A stretch of DNA of 19,869 nt from Methyloglobulus sp. (GCA_013140405.1 JABFSV010000384.1:1-19869), one strand, 5' to 3'. Counted from the stretch's first letter, positions 8,801-15,261 are shown. Notes: generated by a model from the sequence alone, not told the origin. Program-made: numbers and translations.

Positions 8801-9208
8801 GCCTTCCGGCCCTGCATTGGCAATCGGCGTATTGATTTGTAGGCGTTTGGGGGTGCGGCTGATGAAATGCACAAAGCCTTTGAACAATTCTAATAAGGTA
8901 GGCTTATCGGGTACTAAGCCATTCAACGACAGCACTGTGCCAGCATCAAGGCGTAAGGTAATACCGTTGGTCAGCAGCAACGAAGCTCGGCTATTTGCCT
9001 CTACTTGAACTCGGCTGCCTTCGCACAAAGTTTCATTGAGTTGCGCCGGTTGCCAATGGCGTTTGCCGTCTGGATCGAAATACAGTGTGCCTTGCAGAGA
9101 CACCACTTTAGCCGCGTAATTATTGGGGCATTTATTTTTGGCAATATCTTCTTCTGACCAACATAACGGTGCGAATAAAACCAGTAATGGAAGAAGCAGA
9201 TAACGCAT
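5852..9208 (-). CDS. FecR-like / TPR / outer-membrane beta-barrel fusion protein
   Basis: This is a 1118-residue envelope protein in three parts. After a signal peptide (1-18, ending near CWSEE), residues about 33-180 form a FecR-like beta domain (VVSLQGTLYF, LCEGSRVQV, ASLLLTNGITLRLDAGT, IANAGPEGTEFAM, LSPGQGAQA). Residues about 215-600 are a long TPR array with repeated DP(T/K/N)-type turns. From about 635 to the end, alternating aromatic strands resemble a TonB-dependent-receptor barrel, with LEGKNLLDNKF near the end and a terminal ITLNF, the outer-membrane insertion signature ending in Phe. No plug domain or TonB box is evident, so it may be an exporter or scaffold rather than a receptor. 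It appears to lead an operon with the two small genes downstream. GC content drops strongly from the TPR part to the barrel part. Confidence 0.85.
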   Translation of the reverse strand: MRYLLLPLLVLFAPLCWSEEDIAKNKCPNNYAAKVVSLQGTLYFDPDGKRHWQPAQLNETLCEGSRVQVEANSRASLLLTNGITLRLDAGTVLSLNGLVPDKPTLLELFKGFVHFISRTPKRLQINTPIANAGPEGTEFAMSVDDNNASLWVYEGGVKFFNEKGSVRLSPGQGAQAQKGQAPQAHIDIKPKDAVNWALYYPPILPYPEAATNIDSNIRTAIQDYRQGRSNAALSRLDRLPPGQQTPYFHKVRGAILLSVGQDKLALQDIHTLLTHNPNDAEALALQSVIALTQNRKDEAYTLANRAVSANPQSATAYSALSYAEQGRFQLDKAQSAATQATKLAPHDAMVWARKAELELAQGLTSQSQEAAQQALGLDANLERTQTVTGFTYLLHMDTDEALQSFNKAIELDSSSPLARLGLGLAKIRDGDLAEGRQDLEIAAILDPNNSLIRSYLGKAYYEERRNPLAEDQFKLAKERDPKDPTPYFYDALKKQTENRPVEALQDLQKAMALNDNRAVYRSKQLLDADRAARGASLARIYDNLGFEQRGIVEATSSLQLDPTNFSAHRFLSDTYVNQPSRETAQLSELLQAKMLQPININPVQPHLSVSQRGLLSASGIANSSFQDFTRVFEGNRPQLLISGVAGNQGILGEEAVLSGIIDKFSYSLGQFHHQTDGFTRPYGAEEERKNTVQRHDIYDAFLQWAITDRINTQFEFVHRETEQGDLHQYLIGNPQFLGRNNLADNTYRGGVNLRIFTDDHLLASYIHTDAVTRNFRIFSDKSNFTDDHRATDFFEGQYLHHRQVYNVIAGFNLYKLTHYQNFSFDLTQNSPGEDNGRNGHSEYAYVNLKLPRSITGTLGLSYHFTESFPFLETGDRGKTQSAGLYPKIGLLWDIDNKTKLRFAYIRGHKQPIAAIQTLEPTQIAGFNQFFDNLADSTFSFYGGALDLVINPNLFTGIELSRRELYGVNVSTLVSRNDSSKIYLNWTPSDQISMSAQYKYSHNDRPMNDLLSTHIVPLELRYFDPSGLFGKVTGTYISQSQKKQTQDNLKGAASFFLLDAAIGFRLPKRMGIVSLEGKNLLDNKFKFEDMNTFEGTNVFFNASEFIPQRTFFARITLNF

Positions 9209-9320
9209 TTTTTCATCCAGGGAAGGAAGTTATGTTTTCCTTAGATAATGATAGTAGAACTTTGTATTTGCAAGGTAATAATTCACATGGATTGAGTTTT
9301 TGTCTCAAGACAGTTGGGGC

Positions 9321-10394
9321 TTATTGCGTTTCTTTAGGGGCGTTTTGTGGCTGTTTTAGCCAGGCTTGCCATACTGCTAGTGAAACTGACAGGATGACGG
9401 GGCCTAAAAACAAGCCGACCGCACCAAACGCGGAAAGTCCACCAAAAACGCCAAATAGGACGATTAAGAACGGAATATGTCCAGCACCACTAATCACCAA
9501 AGGCCGGATGACGTTATCGACGGTGCTAATGGCAAAAATACCCCATAGCATCAAGCCGATGCCAGGCCAGAGGTCTCCCGCAAGAATCAACCCAAAACTC
9601 ACGGGTAGCCATATCAAGGTTGCCCCCATAGGCACCATAGCCAATAATGCGGTCATTGCGCCCAGTAATGCTGGTGCATTAACGCCAGCTATTCCATAGC
9701 CGATACCTGCCATCAAGCCTTGACCCAATGCGGCAAGCACTAAACCATAAACCACGGCTCTGGCGGTGTCGCCAGCAGCTTGTAAATAGATATCCTGATA
9801 CTTGCCTAAAAAATAACCGAGACCTTGGCGCAATTGGCTTATTGCTTGCTGACCGTCCCTGAAGCAAAAAAACAAGGTCACTAAGATAAAACCAAGCTGA
9901 ATAAAATTACGTCCTACACCGCCTAAAAATTCCCCCAGCTCGCCTAGCCATTGTTTTGCCCAATCAGCCAGTTGTGCCTTAACTCCGGCTTCATCGGCAT
10001 TTAGTTGGTCAAGATACTGTTGTAAATAATTGCCCAACCAGGGGATTTTACCGATGTTGTCGGGCAAATGTTTGGGTGGTTGTGCAAAGTTGGCTACTAA
10101 GGTTTGGTAGATGTCTTTGACTTCGCTTTGTAGTAAAGCGACTAGCCAGTAGCCCAATAGTGTAATCAACAGTGAAATTAATCCTGTTATAACGGCAGCA
10201 CTCAATGTTGCATTGTTATGCAATTTTGCTTTCAGCCATTGATAAGGCGGCCACATAATATAAGTAATGATGAACGCCCAAGTGATGCTATGTAAAAATT
10301 CACGTAATACGGCATAACTGAGCCAGATCAGGCAAGCGAGTAGCGTGCCAGGGACGGCATATTTTAGAGGGGAATTACGAAGGAGTTCGTTCAT
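9321..10394 (-). CDS. AI-2E family transporter (PerM/YdiK-type permease)
   Basis: This is a 357-residue inner-membrane protein. Hydrophobic segments lie at about 12-32, 36-50, 65-88, 160-178, 213-235, 240-270, 274-292 and 308-340, with a soluble region between about 90 and 158, as is usual for the family. The C-terminal half has the hallmark TVDNVIRPLVISGAGHIP (291-308) and FGGLSAFGAVGLFLGPVIL. Members have been linked to autoinducer-2 or other small-molecule export and to sodium/proton exchange; the substrate here cannot be inferred. The gene stands alone: 112 nt separate it from the FecR-TPR-barrel gene, and a 267-nt regulatory region separates it from the divergent lipoprotein gene. The Shine-Dalgarno (AAGG) is weak. 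Confidence 0.9.
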   Translation of the reverse strand: MNELLRNSPLKYAVPGTLLACLIWLSYAVLREFLHSITWAFIITYIMWPPYQWLKAKLHNNATLSAAVITGLISLLITLLGYWLVALLQSEVKDIYQTLVANFAQPPKHLPDNIGKIPWLGNYLQQYLDQLNADEAGVKAQLADWAKQWLGELGEFLGGVGRNFIQLGFILVTLFFCFRDGQQAISQLRQGLGYFLGKYQDIYLQAAGDTARAVVYGLVLAALGQGLMAGIGYGIAGVNAPALLGAMTALLAMVPMGATLIWLPVSFGLILAGDLWPGIGLMLWGIFAISTVDNVIRPLVISGAGHIPFLIVLFGVFGGLSAFGAVGLFLGPVILSVSLAVWQAWLKQPQNAPKETQ

Positions 10395-10519
10395 GGCCTT
10401 ATTATTGAGGATTCATGCCTCATGGGGGGAGTCGTCATTGATTGTACCCAAAACTTTATTGCAGTGCTTGCCGCAAAGATAAGCAATCAAATTTACCGGA
10501 AGTGCATTTCAACAATTCT

Positions 10520-10566
10520 TTGATCTAAATCAAGTCCTGCCTAAGCAAACTACATCACAATACAGT
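10520..10566 (+). promoter_or_regulatory. FNR box with class II promoter
   Basis: TTGATCTAAATCAA at 10520-10533 matches the FNR consensus TTGAT-N4-ATCAA exactly. Its centre is 10526.5, so a class II start would be near 10568. At the right place is CACAAT (10556-10561), a four-of-six match to a -10 element. The downstream gene is a small lipoprotein, and an fnr gene with a matching recognition helix lies about 430 nt farther right. Low-oxygen activation of the lipoprotein is the likely output. Confidence 0.75.
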
Positions 10567-10661
10567 CACCCCGTCAGGTTGAACACGGGTTAGACAGAAT
10601 CCTGAATGTCAGTTAGAACTGGCGGAGGGAATGTACTCCAAATCAAACACGAGAAAATCCT

Positions 10662-10781
10662 ATGAAAATTATTAGTCAAACATTGATGCTTATTATTGCT
10701 GTTGTTGCCCTGACAGGTTGTATTGATAAAGATGAAGGCAAAATGCAAGGTAATAAAGCTGCTTCAGAAGTCACTAAATAA
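10662..10781 (+). CDS. Small lipoprotein under a predicted FNR promoter
   Basis: A 39-residue reading frame with a complete lipoprotein signal: Lys2, a hydrophobic core (about 3-17) and the lipobox LTGC, with Cys20 as the modified residue. Ile at +2 instead of Asp suggests outer-membrane sorting. The mature part is only about 20 polar residues (IDKDEGKMQGNKAASEVTK). GAGAAA lies before the ATG as a weak ribosome site. The upstream FNR box predicts induction by oxygen limitation. The same reading frame stays open after the TAA for a further 37 codons, so the gene may be the front part of a once longer one. No family is recognised. Confidence 0.6.
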   Translation: MKIISQTLMLIIAVVALTGCIDKDEGKMQGNKAASEVTK

Positions 10782-10796
10782 TATCTGTCGGTTTCA

Positions 10797-10895
10797 ATGG
10801 CTAATCAAGTTGCCACCGTTGAGTTTGCTCAGGGTGAAGGTAGTTTCATCGGGGCGGCTCAGCTTGATCAGTTATTGGCCAATAGCGAATCTTAA
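10797..10895 (+). CDS. Possible 32-residue small ORF, same frame as the lipoprotein
   Basis: The frame after the lipoprotein stop contains an ATG and 32 codons (MANQVATVEFAQGEGSFIGA and so on), ending inside the left arm of a hairpin. There is no Shine-Dalgarno. It could be a translationally coupled micro-protein, the C-terminal part of a lipoprotein gene interrupted by the TAA at 10779-10781, or chance. The balanced residue composition is the only positive argument. Confidence 0.25.
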   Translation: MANQVATVEFAQGEGSFIGAAQLDQLLANSES

Positions 10896-10920
10896 CTAAG
10901 GTGATGTTGCCTTAGTTAAG
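10891..10920. terminator. 11-bp perfect hairpin between convergent genes
   Basis: CTTAACTAAGG (10891-10901) and CCTTAGTTAAG (10910-10920) form a perfect stem with an 8-nt loop. It lies between the plus-strand lipoprotein region and the end of fnr on the minus strand, where a two-way terminator is expected. The T tracts on either side are poor, so termination efficiency is uncertain. Confidence 0.5.
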
Positions 10921-10957
10921 GCGTTTGTGCGAGTGATTGAGTTTATAAGCTATCAAT

Positions 10958-11695
10958 TCAGCTAGTAAATTTAAAGTTATTTGGTAGGCAAGGCTCTACG
11001 ATAGTTTTTAGGGAGTCCAGGTTATTAATTTGGACGCCACGCTGTTTGACGGTGATGACACCTTTTTTGTTCAGGTTGGCCAGTTGTCGGCTCACGGTTT
11101 CTATAGTCAAGCCTAAAAAATTGGCGATATCGTGTCGGCGCATGGTCAGGTTAAATTCGATGCCTGAATAACCCAGGGCGCTATACCGTTGGGATAGCAT
11201 CAGCAGGAAAGTCGCCATTTTTTCTGTAGCAGAACGGTTGCCGAGGAGGACGATCTTATCATGGTCGGAAACGATTTGGGTGCCGACAATACGCATCAGT
11301 TGGGCTTGTAAACTAGGTATTTTGCTGCTCAGCTCATTTAGGGTCGCTAATGGCAATTCGCAGACCGTGGCAGTCTCTAGTGCCACAACGGAACAATGGA
11401 AACTGCCGTTCTTTAGGGAATCCAAGCCCATCAATTCGCCCGGCAAATAAAAGCCGATGGTTTGCTCACTCCCGTCAGCGTTCGATATTAGGCTACGGAA
11501 CGAACCCGACTTGACGGCATATAAGCTATGGCATAGGTCTTTTTGCCTGTACAGGTATTCGTCCTGGTCTAAGGGTCGTTTACGTTTGACGATTTTTTCG
11601 AGCTGGGAAATCTCTTCCTGCTTCAGCCCATAGGGCAGACAAAGCGTGCTAAGCCTGCAATGAAGGCAATCTACTTTGTGGACTAATGATTCCAT
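10958..11695 (-). CDS. fnr: FNR-type oxygen-sensing Crp/Fnr transcription regulator
   Basis: The 245-residue regulator has the three parts of FNR. The N-terminal cysteines Cys10, Cys13 and Cys19 have the CX2CX5C spacing of the [4Fe-4S] ligands, and a fourth, Cys112, lies in ALETATVCELPLATL, the position of the fourth FNR ligand. A cyclic-nucleotide-like beta roll spans about 40-125, then a dimer helix (about 130-170), then a helix-turn-helix. In that helix TIETVSRQLANL contains the E-x-x-S-R pattern that reads TTGAT half sites in FNR. All four ligands are present, so oxygen sensing through a cluster is expected. An exact FNR box occurs next door upstream of the lipoprotein gene. The gene is single and diverges from the DUF2934 gene. 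Confidence 0.93.
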   Translation of the reverse strand: MESLVHKVDCLHCRLSTLCLPYGLKQEEISQLEKIVKRKRPLDQDEYLYRQKDLCHSLYAVKSGSFRSLISNADGSEQTIGFYLPGELMGLDSLKNGSFHCSVVALETATVCELPLATLNELSSKIPSLQAQLMRIVGTQIVSDHDKIVLLGNRSATEKMATFLLMLSQRYSALGYSGIEFNLTMRRHDIANFLGLTIETVSRQLANLNKKGVITVKQRGVQINNLDSLKTIVEPCLPNNFKFTS

Positions 11696-11880
11696 CTTAT
11701 TGTTCCCATATTGGGTTAAAGCTAATTTTTAATTTCATGAACTTTTATTGTCTGTATTCGTCACAAACATGGGCTATTTGCATTTAATTGGCATGAGGCC
11801 GCCTTGATTAACTAAGGGTCGTTTTTTCGTGGTATCAACCGTCTATCTAAAATATCTGCTATTTGTGGAGAGGTATCCGT

Positions 11881-12405
11881 ATGAAACCTGATTCTGAAAC
11901 ACATAAGAGTAGCATCTACCTCAGACCAAATCCTCAGCGCTTGAATGTGAGCAATCATACCCCAATAAAAGCCAGTCCGCGCCAAAAACTCAACTCGCCC
12001 TTATCGAAAACGTTAAAACAACAAATCGATCAACTTTACCGCCAGCAGTGGATTTCTGATGCCGCTTATTACAAGGCTGAAGCAAGGGGGTTTATCCCAG
12101 GCTATGAAGCCACCGACTGGCTGGAAGCCGAGCAAGGCTATGTTGATATGCTGGTTGAGCTGTTTTTGGCTGTTTTCAGGGAAGATGGCCACATGACCAA
12201 GACAGGATTACAGGAGTTAGCCAGGGCGGTTGGCGTGCCTAAGCCGGAACAGATTGATTCAAAGTTGGCATTGATTAGGGCTATCCAAGCGTCCGGTCAT
12301 CGTGAGCCTTGTTTTAAGGCCAAGGCCGATGATTGTTGTCATGACCGAGCCGGATGCCACTGGGATACTGAATGTCGGAAGCTGGTTGCTGAGTGGCGGC
12401 GGTGA
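11881..12405 (+). CDS. DUF2934 protein with C-terminal cysteine motif
   Basis: The product has 174 residues from the ATG at 11881, which has GGAGAGG about 7 nt upstream; a GTG- or ATG-type extension of six residues is less likely. Residues 1-45 are polar and probably flexible. Residues about 50-88 match the DUF2934 pattern (AYYKAEARGFIPGYEATDWLEAE, key positions Ala, Tyr, Ala-Glu, Arg-Gly, Pro-Gly, Asp-Trp). A helical stretch follows, then PCF...CC...C.W...C with Cys144, 152, 153, 159 and 165, which may bind a metal or cluster. Function is unknown for the family. It is divergent from fnr across a 185-bp spacer, and a TAAAAT (11848-11853) could be its -10 element. Cytoplasmic; no signal peptide. 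Confidence 0.75.
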   Translation: MKPDSETHKSSIYLRPNPQRLNVSNHTPIKASPRQKLNSPLSKTLKQQIDQLYRQQWISDAAYYKAEARGFIPGYEATDWLEAEQGYVDMLVELFLAVFREDGHMTKTGLQELARAVGVPKPEQIDSKLALIRAIQASGHREPCFKAKADDCCHDRAGCHWDTECRKLVAEWRR

Positions 12406-12446
12406 AGTTGCTCGTTTGGACATGCCTGGGAAATGAGCTAAAGCGC

Positions 12447-13481
12447 TCAAGAATCATGGGCTCTCGCTCTGGAAATCATGCGTTTTACTTCTGAATCCGT
12501 ATTGATTGCGGTTATTTCTATGTCAGGATGTTGGCGGGCAAAAACCCTGAATACTTCATCTGCGAATGCTTGACCAATTGAAGTAACGCCAGAAAAATCA
12601 AAGACAACAATCTTGAACTTCTCAATACGAACCAACATCCGCTTGGCTTGTGACCTGGAAACAAGATTGTCATCGCCATACTGGGTCAGTTCGACCGGGA
12701 CTATCGTTTTTGTAAAGCCGTAGTCATCACCGATTGAAAATTTATCGAACACTTTCTTAGTCGTTCGTTTTGAAAAGTTACGTAACTTCATCCGTACGCT
12801 TGTGCCGCCAAAATTTCCGCCAGATTGAAGAATCCAGTCTTGATTTTCTTTAAAATCATGAGAAAAATACACTTCACCTGATAGAATTGTAAAATCATCA
12901 AACATCCGAGAGCTAAAAAATATGCCTTCGCCAGAATGATTGGAAGGGTCTGTCGTAAATTTACCTTTTGCTAACTCAAGCACGGCATGACGCTCGTCAA
13001 GCAATCCTAGAGCTGATTGAATTTTCTTGAATATTCCAATGCCATTATCGTAGATAACTATTTCGGTGCTGGCTGCTGTATTCTGAAACTGCACATGTAT
13101 AAGTTTTCCATCAGAGTGTTCAAGCGCATTGTTGAACATTTCAGTGAAGCCATAGTGCCAAATATTCAAAACATTAGTTGCCATTGATCCCAGTGAGGGA
13201 ACAATATCTTCACGCCAAACCTGATCTTCGGTAACTTTCCAAGGTAGTGAATACGTTTTTTCCCATTTGATTAGCGGCGCTAAATTATATGTCTTATTCC
13301 TGGTCTTTCCAGTTTCGGTTATGGCCTTTTCTTCGATTAACCGTTGTATATGTTTGTTTACGGCTTGGCGCGAACAGCCAAATTTTTCAACAACAACTTT
13401 AACGATATCCGAAGGGTGATCCTGTACGTTTTTAATGATGAACCGTCGGACTTCAACCCCTCTGTCTCGAATGTTTGTCAT
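12447..13481 (-). CDS. wHTH / GHKL ATPase / STAS-like (DUF4325) switch protein
   Basis: One 344-residue polypeptide combines three modules. Residues about 10-58 look like a winged-helix DNA-binding domain (FGCSRQAVNKHIQRLIEEKAI). Residues about 105-235 form a GHKL ATPase: N box FTEMFNNALEHS with Glu114, Asn118 and His122, DNGIGIF (145-151), and SGEGIFFSS (183-191). Residues about 262-340 form a STAS-like DUF4325 domain (VVFDFSGVTSIGQAFADEVF). In Bacillus, kinase/anti-sigma (SpoIIAB or RsbW) and STAS antagonist (SpoIIAA) are separate partners; here they share one chain with a DNA-binding head. The position equivalent to the phosphorylated Ser of SpoIIAA appears to be Ala305. The gene stands alone, and three direct repeats upstream of it suggest autoregulation. 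Confidence 0.88.
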   Translation of the reverse strand: MTNIRDRGVEVRRFIIKNVQDHPSDIVKVVVEKFGCSRQAVNKHIQRLIEEKAITETGKTRNKTYNLAPLIKWEKTYSLPWKVTEDQVWREDIVPSLGSMATNVLNIWHYGFTEMFNNALEHSDGKLIHVQFQNTAASTEIVIYDNGIGIFKKIQSALGLLDERHAVLELAKGKFTTDPSNHSGEGIFFSSRMFDDFTILSGEVYFSHDFKENQDWILQSGGNFGGTSVRMKLRNFSKRTTKKVFDKFSIGDDYGFTKTIVPVELTQYGDDNLVSRSQAKRMLVRIEKFKIVVFDFSGVTSIGQAFADEVFRVFARQHPDIEITAINTDSEVKRMISRARAHDS

Positions 13482-13491
13482 GCTTTATTTT

Positions 13492-13546
13492 TTGTCAACC
13501 ATATAGTCTAATATTGTCAGCTACAGGCCGTGTATTGTCAACCATA
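13492..13546 (-). promoter_or_regulatory. Three phased direct repeats overlapping the switch-protein promoter
   Basis: On the plus strand the repeats are TTGTCAACCATA (13492-13503), TTGTCAGCTACA (13514-13525) and TTGTCAACCATA (13535-13546), starting 22 and 21 bp apart, about two helical turns each. On the minus strand the outermost copy contains a consensus -35 TTGACA (13536-13541), and 17 nt later the middle copy supplies GACAAT (13513-13518) as a -10. Repeats and promoter coincide, as expected for an autoregulatory operator. Confidence 0.6.
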
Positions 13547-13579
13547 GGTGAAAATATTGAGAGATTAAGTAATTGAAAA

Positions 13580-14707
13580 TCATTCAAAATCAAACCGATC
13601 CGGCAACCAACCGTTGTTGACGCAATCACGGAAACACCAAGCGGGCGTGGTTTCTGTCTTGTAGCTCCAAAAAAACCAGCCTAAGTATTTTTCATACGTA
13701 GCCAATTGTGCAGACGCATAAGCCCGATAAGCAACGTCCATTTGGAATTTGTCCATGTGTTCCAGGGCGTGGTTATAAGGCCCTTCGGCCCACAGCGAAA
13801 CCACCTTTAAATCCAATCCCAAACTCCATTCGCCAACATACGTCCACTGGTTCATTTCCTGGATGATGGCATCGGCTTCTTGTTTCCATTCCACCACGGT
13901 TTTTGTGACGTGTTGATAAATATCGGCATCAATGTCCTCCCTTGCAAAGCATTGGTAACGGTGAATGTCAAACACCACATTGTCGAATTCAGGTTCTTTC
14001 ATAAAGCCCAGATATTCTTGATAAGACCGAAAACCATCATGAAAAACCACCGCCACATCTTCGGGTTGACAATATTTTCGGATACGGTGATAGCCATCGA
14101 TGTTGTATTTTTTTAGCAGGTCAGTGTCCACATCCCAACGGGGTTCGTTCAATACTTCAATGCCGTGCAGTGCAGGCCGTCCATGATAACGCTCAGCCAA
14201 TTGTTCCAAGACCCACAAAGAATGGTTGAGATAGCTTTCGTCCGTATGCCATTCGCACACATCTTTTATGCCGCCATTATCGAAACCGTTTTGGCAACCC
14301 GGCGCTGCGTGCAGATCGAGCAAAATCAATAAGCCCAATTCTTCTGCCCACTGGAAGGCTAGGTCGAGAATTTCAATGCCGCCCACAACAAAAGGATGTT
14401 GATATTCGCCATACGTCCGGTGATACGGGTAATTCGCACCGAAAATCCAATGTCCGATGGGAATACGTACGGCATTGATACCGATACTTGCCAGCCAAGC
14501 GAAATCGTCGCGGGTGATAAAGGTTTGCCAGTGGTGTTTTAGCCTTGTTTCTGCTGCACCGCCCAATTCCACACAATACGTGGTTTCATCTGTCGCGTTC
14601 AAGCCTTCAAATACGCTGGGGGTCATCCATTTCTCCAGCACCAGCCAACCGCCCAGGTTGACACCGCGTAGTTTTTTGCCTTTTTTATCGGAAAATGAAT
14701 TAGTCAT
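13580..14707 (-). CDS. GH5-family glycoside hydrolase, likely exo-beta-1,3-glucanase type
   Basis: A 375-residue (beta/alpha)8 hydrolase of family GH5. The opening LRGVNLGGWLVLEKWMTPSVF, then IGINAVRIPIGHW, LLDLHAAPGCQNG, the acid/base in VLNEPRW (Glu188) and the nucleophile in YVGEWSLG (Glu293) are those of the yeast-type exo-1,3-beta-glucanase subgroup. FDIHRYQCF and the closing GWFFWSYKTE also fit. It should cut beta-glucosidic bonds in beta-1,3-linked glucans or oligosaccharides. There is no signal peptide, so it is predicted to be cytoplasmic and may act on imported or intracellular oligosaccharides, which is unusual for this subgroup. It follows the DUF3592 gene by 22 nt. Substrate is inferred only from motif similarity. 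Confidence 0.88.
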   Translation of the reverse strand: MTNSFSDKKGKKLRGVNLGGWLVLEKWMTPSVFEGLNATDETTYCVELGGAAETRLKHHWQTFITRDDFAWLASIGINAVRIPIGHWIFGANYPYHRTYGEYQHPFVVGGIEILDLAFQWAEELGLLILLDLHAAPGCQNGFDNGGIKDVCEWHTDESYLNHSLWVLEQLAERYHGRPALHGIEVLNEPRWDVDTDLLKKYNIDGYHRIRKYCQPEDVAVVFHDGFRSYQEYLGFMKEPEFDNVVFDIHRYQCFAREDIDADIYQHVTKTVVEWKQEADAIIQEMNQWTYVGEWSLGLDLKVVSLWAEGPYNHALEHMDKFQMDVAYRAYASAQLATYEKYLGWFFWSYKTETTPAWCFRDCVNNGWLPDRFDFE

Positions 14708-14729
14708 AACTTTTATCTCAGGTAGATTA

Positions 14730-15230
14730 TTAGGTTTGGTGTGTTTGATATTTGTACACTTTAAAAATTACAATCGGAATAACAACTTCTAAAACAACAA
14801 GCATACAAAAAAGGATCAATACATTAAATGGATAACCAGTTGATAACTTTAGTGCTGCTTTAGTTGGGTTTTTTGGGTCATAAATAGCAAATACTTTAGA
14901 GCCAATTGGATGTTCATTTAACTCACGTTCTGCATATTTTCGGTAGCTATGGCATTTGTATGATCCAAAAGCAGTCTTGGTTGAGTTATATTTTTTGCCA
15001 TCTACATTGTAGTAATAATCCCATTCAGGACAATATGTATCGCCAAATTTGCCACTTGATTTAATAATTTTTGAAGCCGATACAATAGCTTCTGTTTTAG
15101 GCCAATTGACTGAGTTTTTTAAATCGGAATATATAACAATGCCTTGCCACAACCCAATAGCAAGGAATATATTGATAACAATCAATACCATGGCAAAAAA
15201 TATATTTCTTATTACTTTTAATATATTCAC
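14730..15230 (-). CDS. DUF3592 domain membrane protein
   Basis: A 166-residue protein with a transmembrane helix at each end (about 9-31 and 134-158) around a soluble beta-rich domain. The pattern WPKTEAIVSASKI ... YYYNVDGKKYNSTK ... HPIGSKVFAIYDPKNPTKAAL is the DUF3592 signature; the family has no assigned function. Three cysteines (in YCPEWDY, YKCHSY and the second helix) are present. The start is GTG at 15230 without a clear ribosome site; an internal ATG at 15191 would cut into the first helix, so the GTG is kept. It is AT-rich compared with its neighbours and lies 31 nt after the ABC transporter gene and 22 nt before the GH5 gene. Confidence 0.7.
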   Translation of the reverse strand: MNILKVIRNIFFAMVLIVINIFLAIGLWQGIVIYSDLKNSVNWPKTEAIVSASKIIKSSGKFGDTYCPEWDYYYNVDGKKYNSTKTAFGSYKCHSYRKYAERELNEHPIGSKVFAIYDPKNPTKAALKLSTGYPFNVLILFCMLVVLEVVIPIVIFKVYKYQTHQT

Positions 15231-15261
15231 AATTGTTGTGTGGATAGATAAAAATAGTGCG

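Noticed and set aside
9001..9216. 71-codon minus-strand ORF overlapping the start of the FecR-TPR-barrel gene
   Set aside because: Out of frame with the signal-peptide-bearing gene, with no independent ribosome site or domain.
12433..12449. GAGC/GCTC hairpin as terminator between the DUF2934 and switch-protein genes
   Set aside because: Only a few base pairs and no T run on either strand, so it is not enough for a terminator call.
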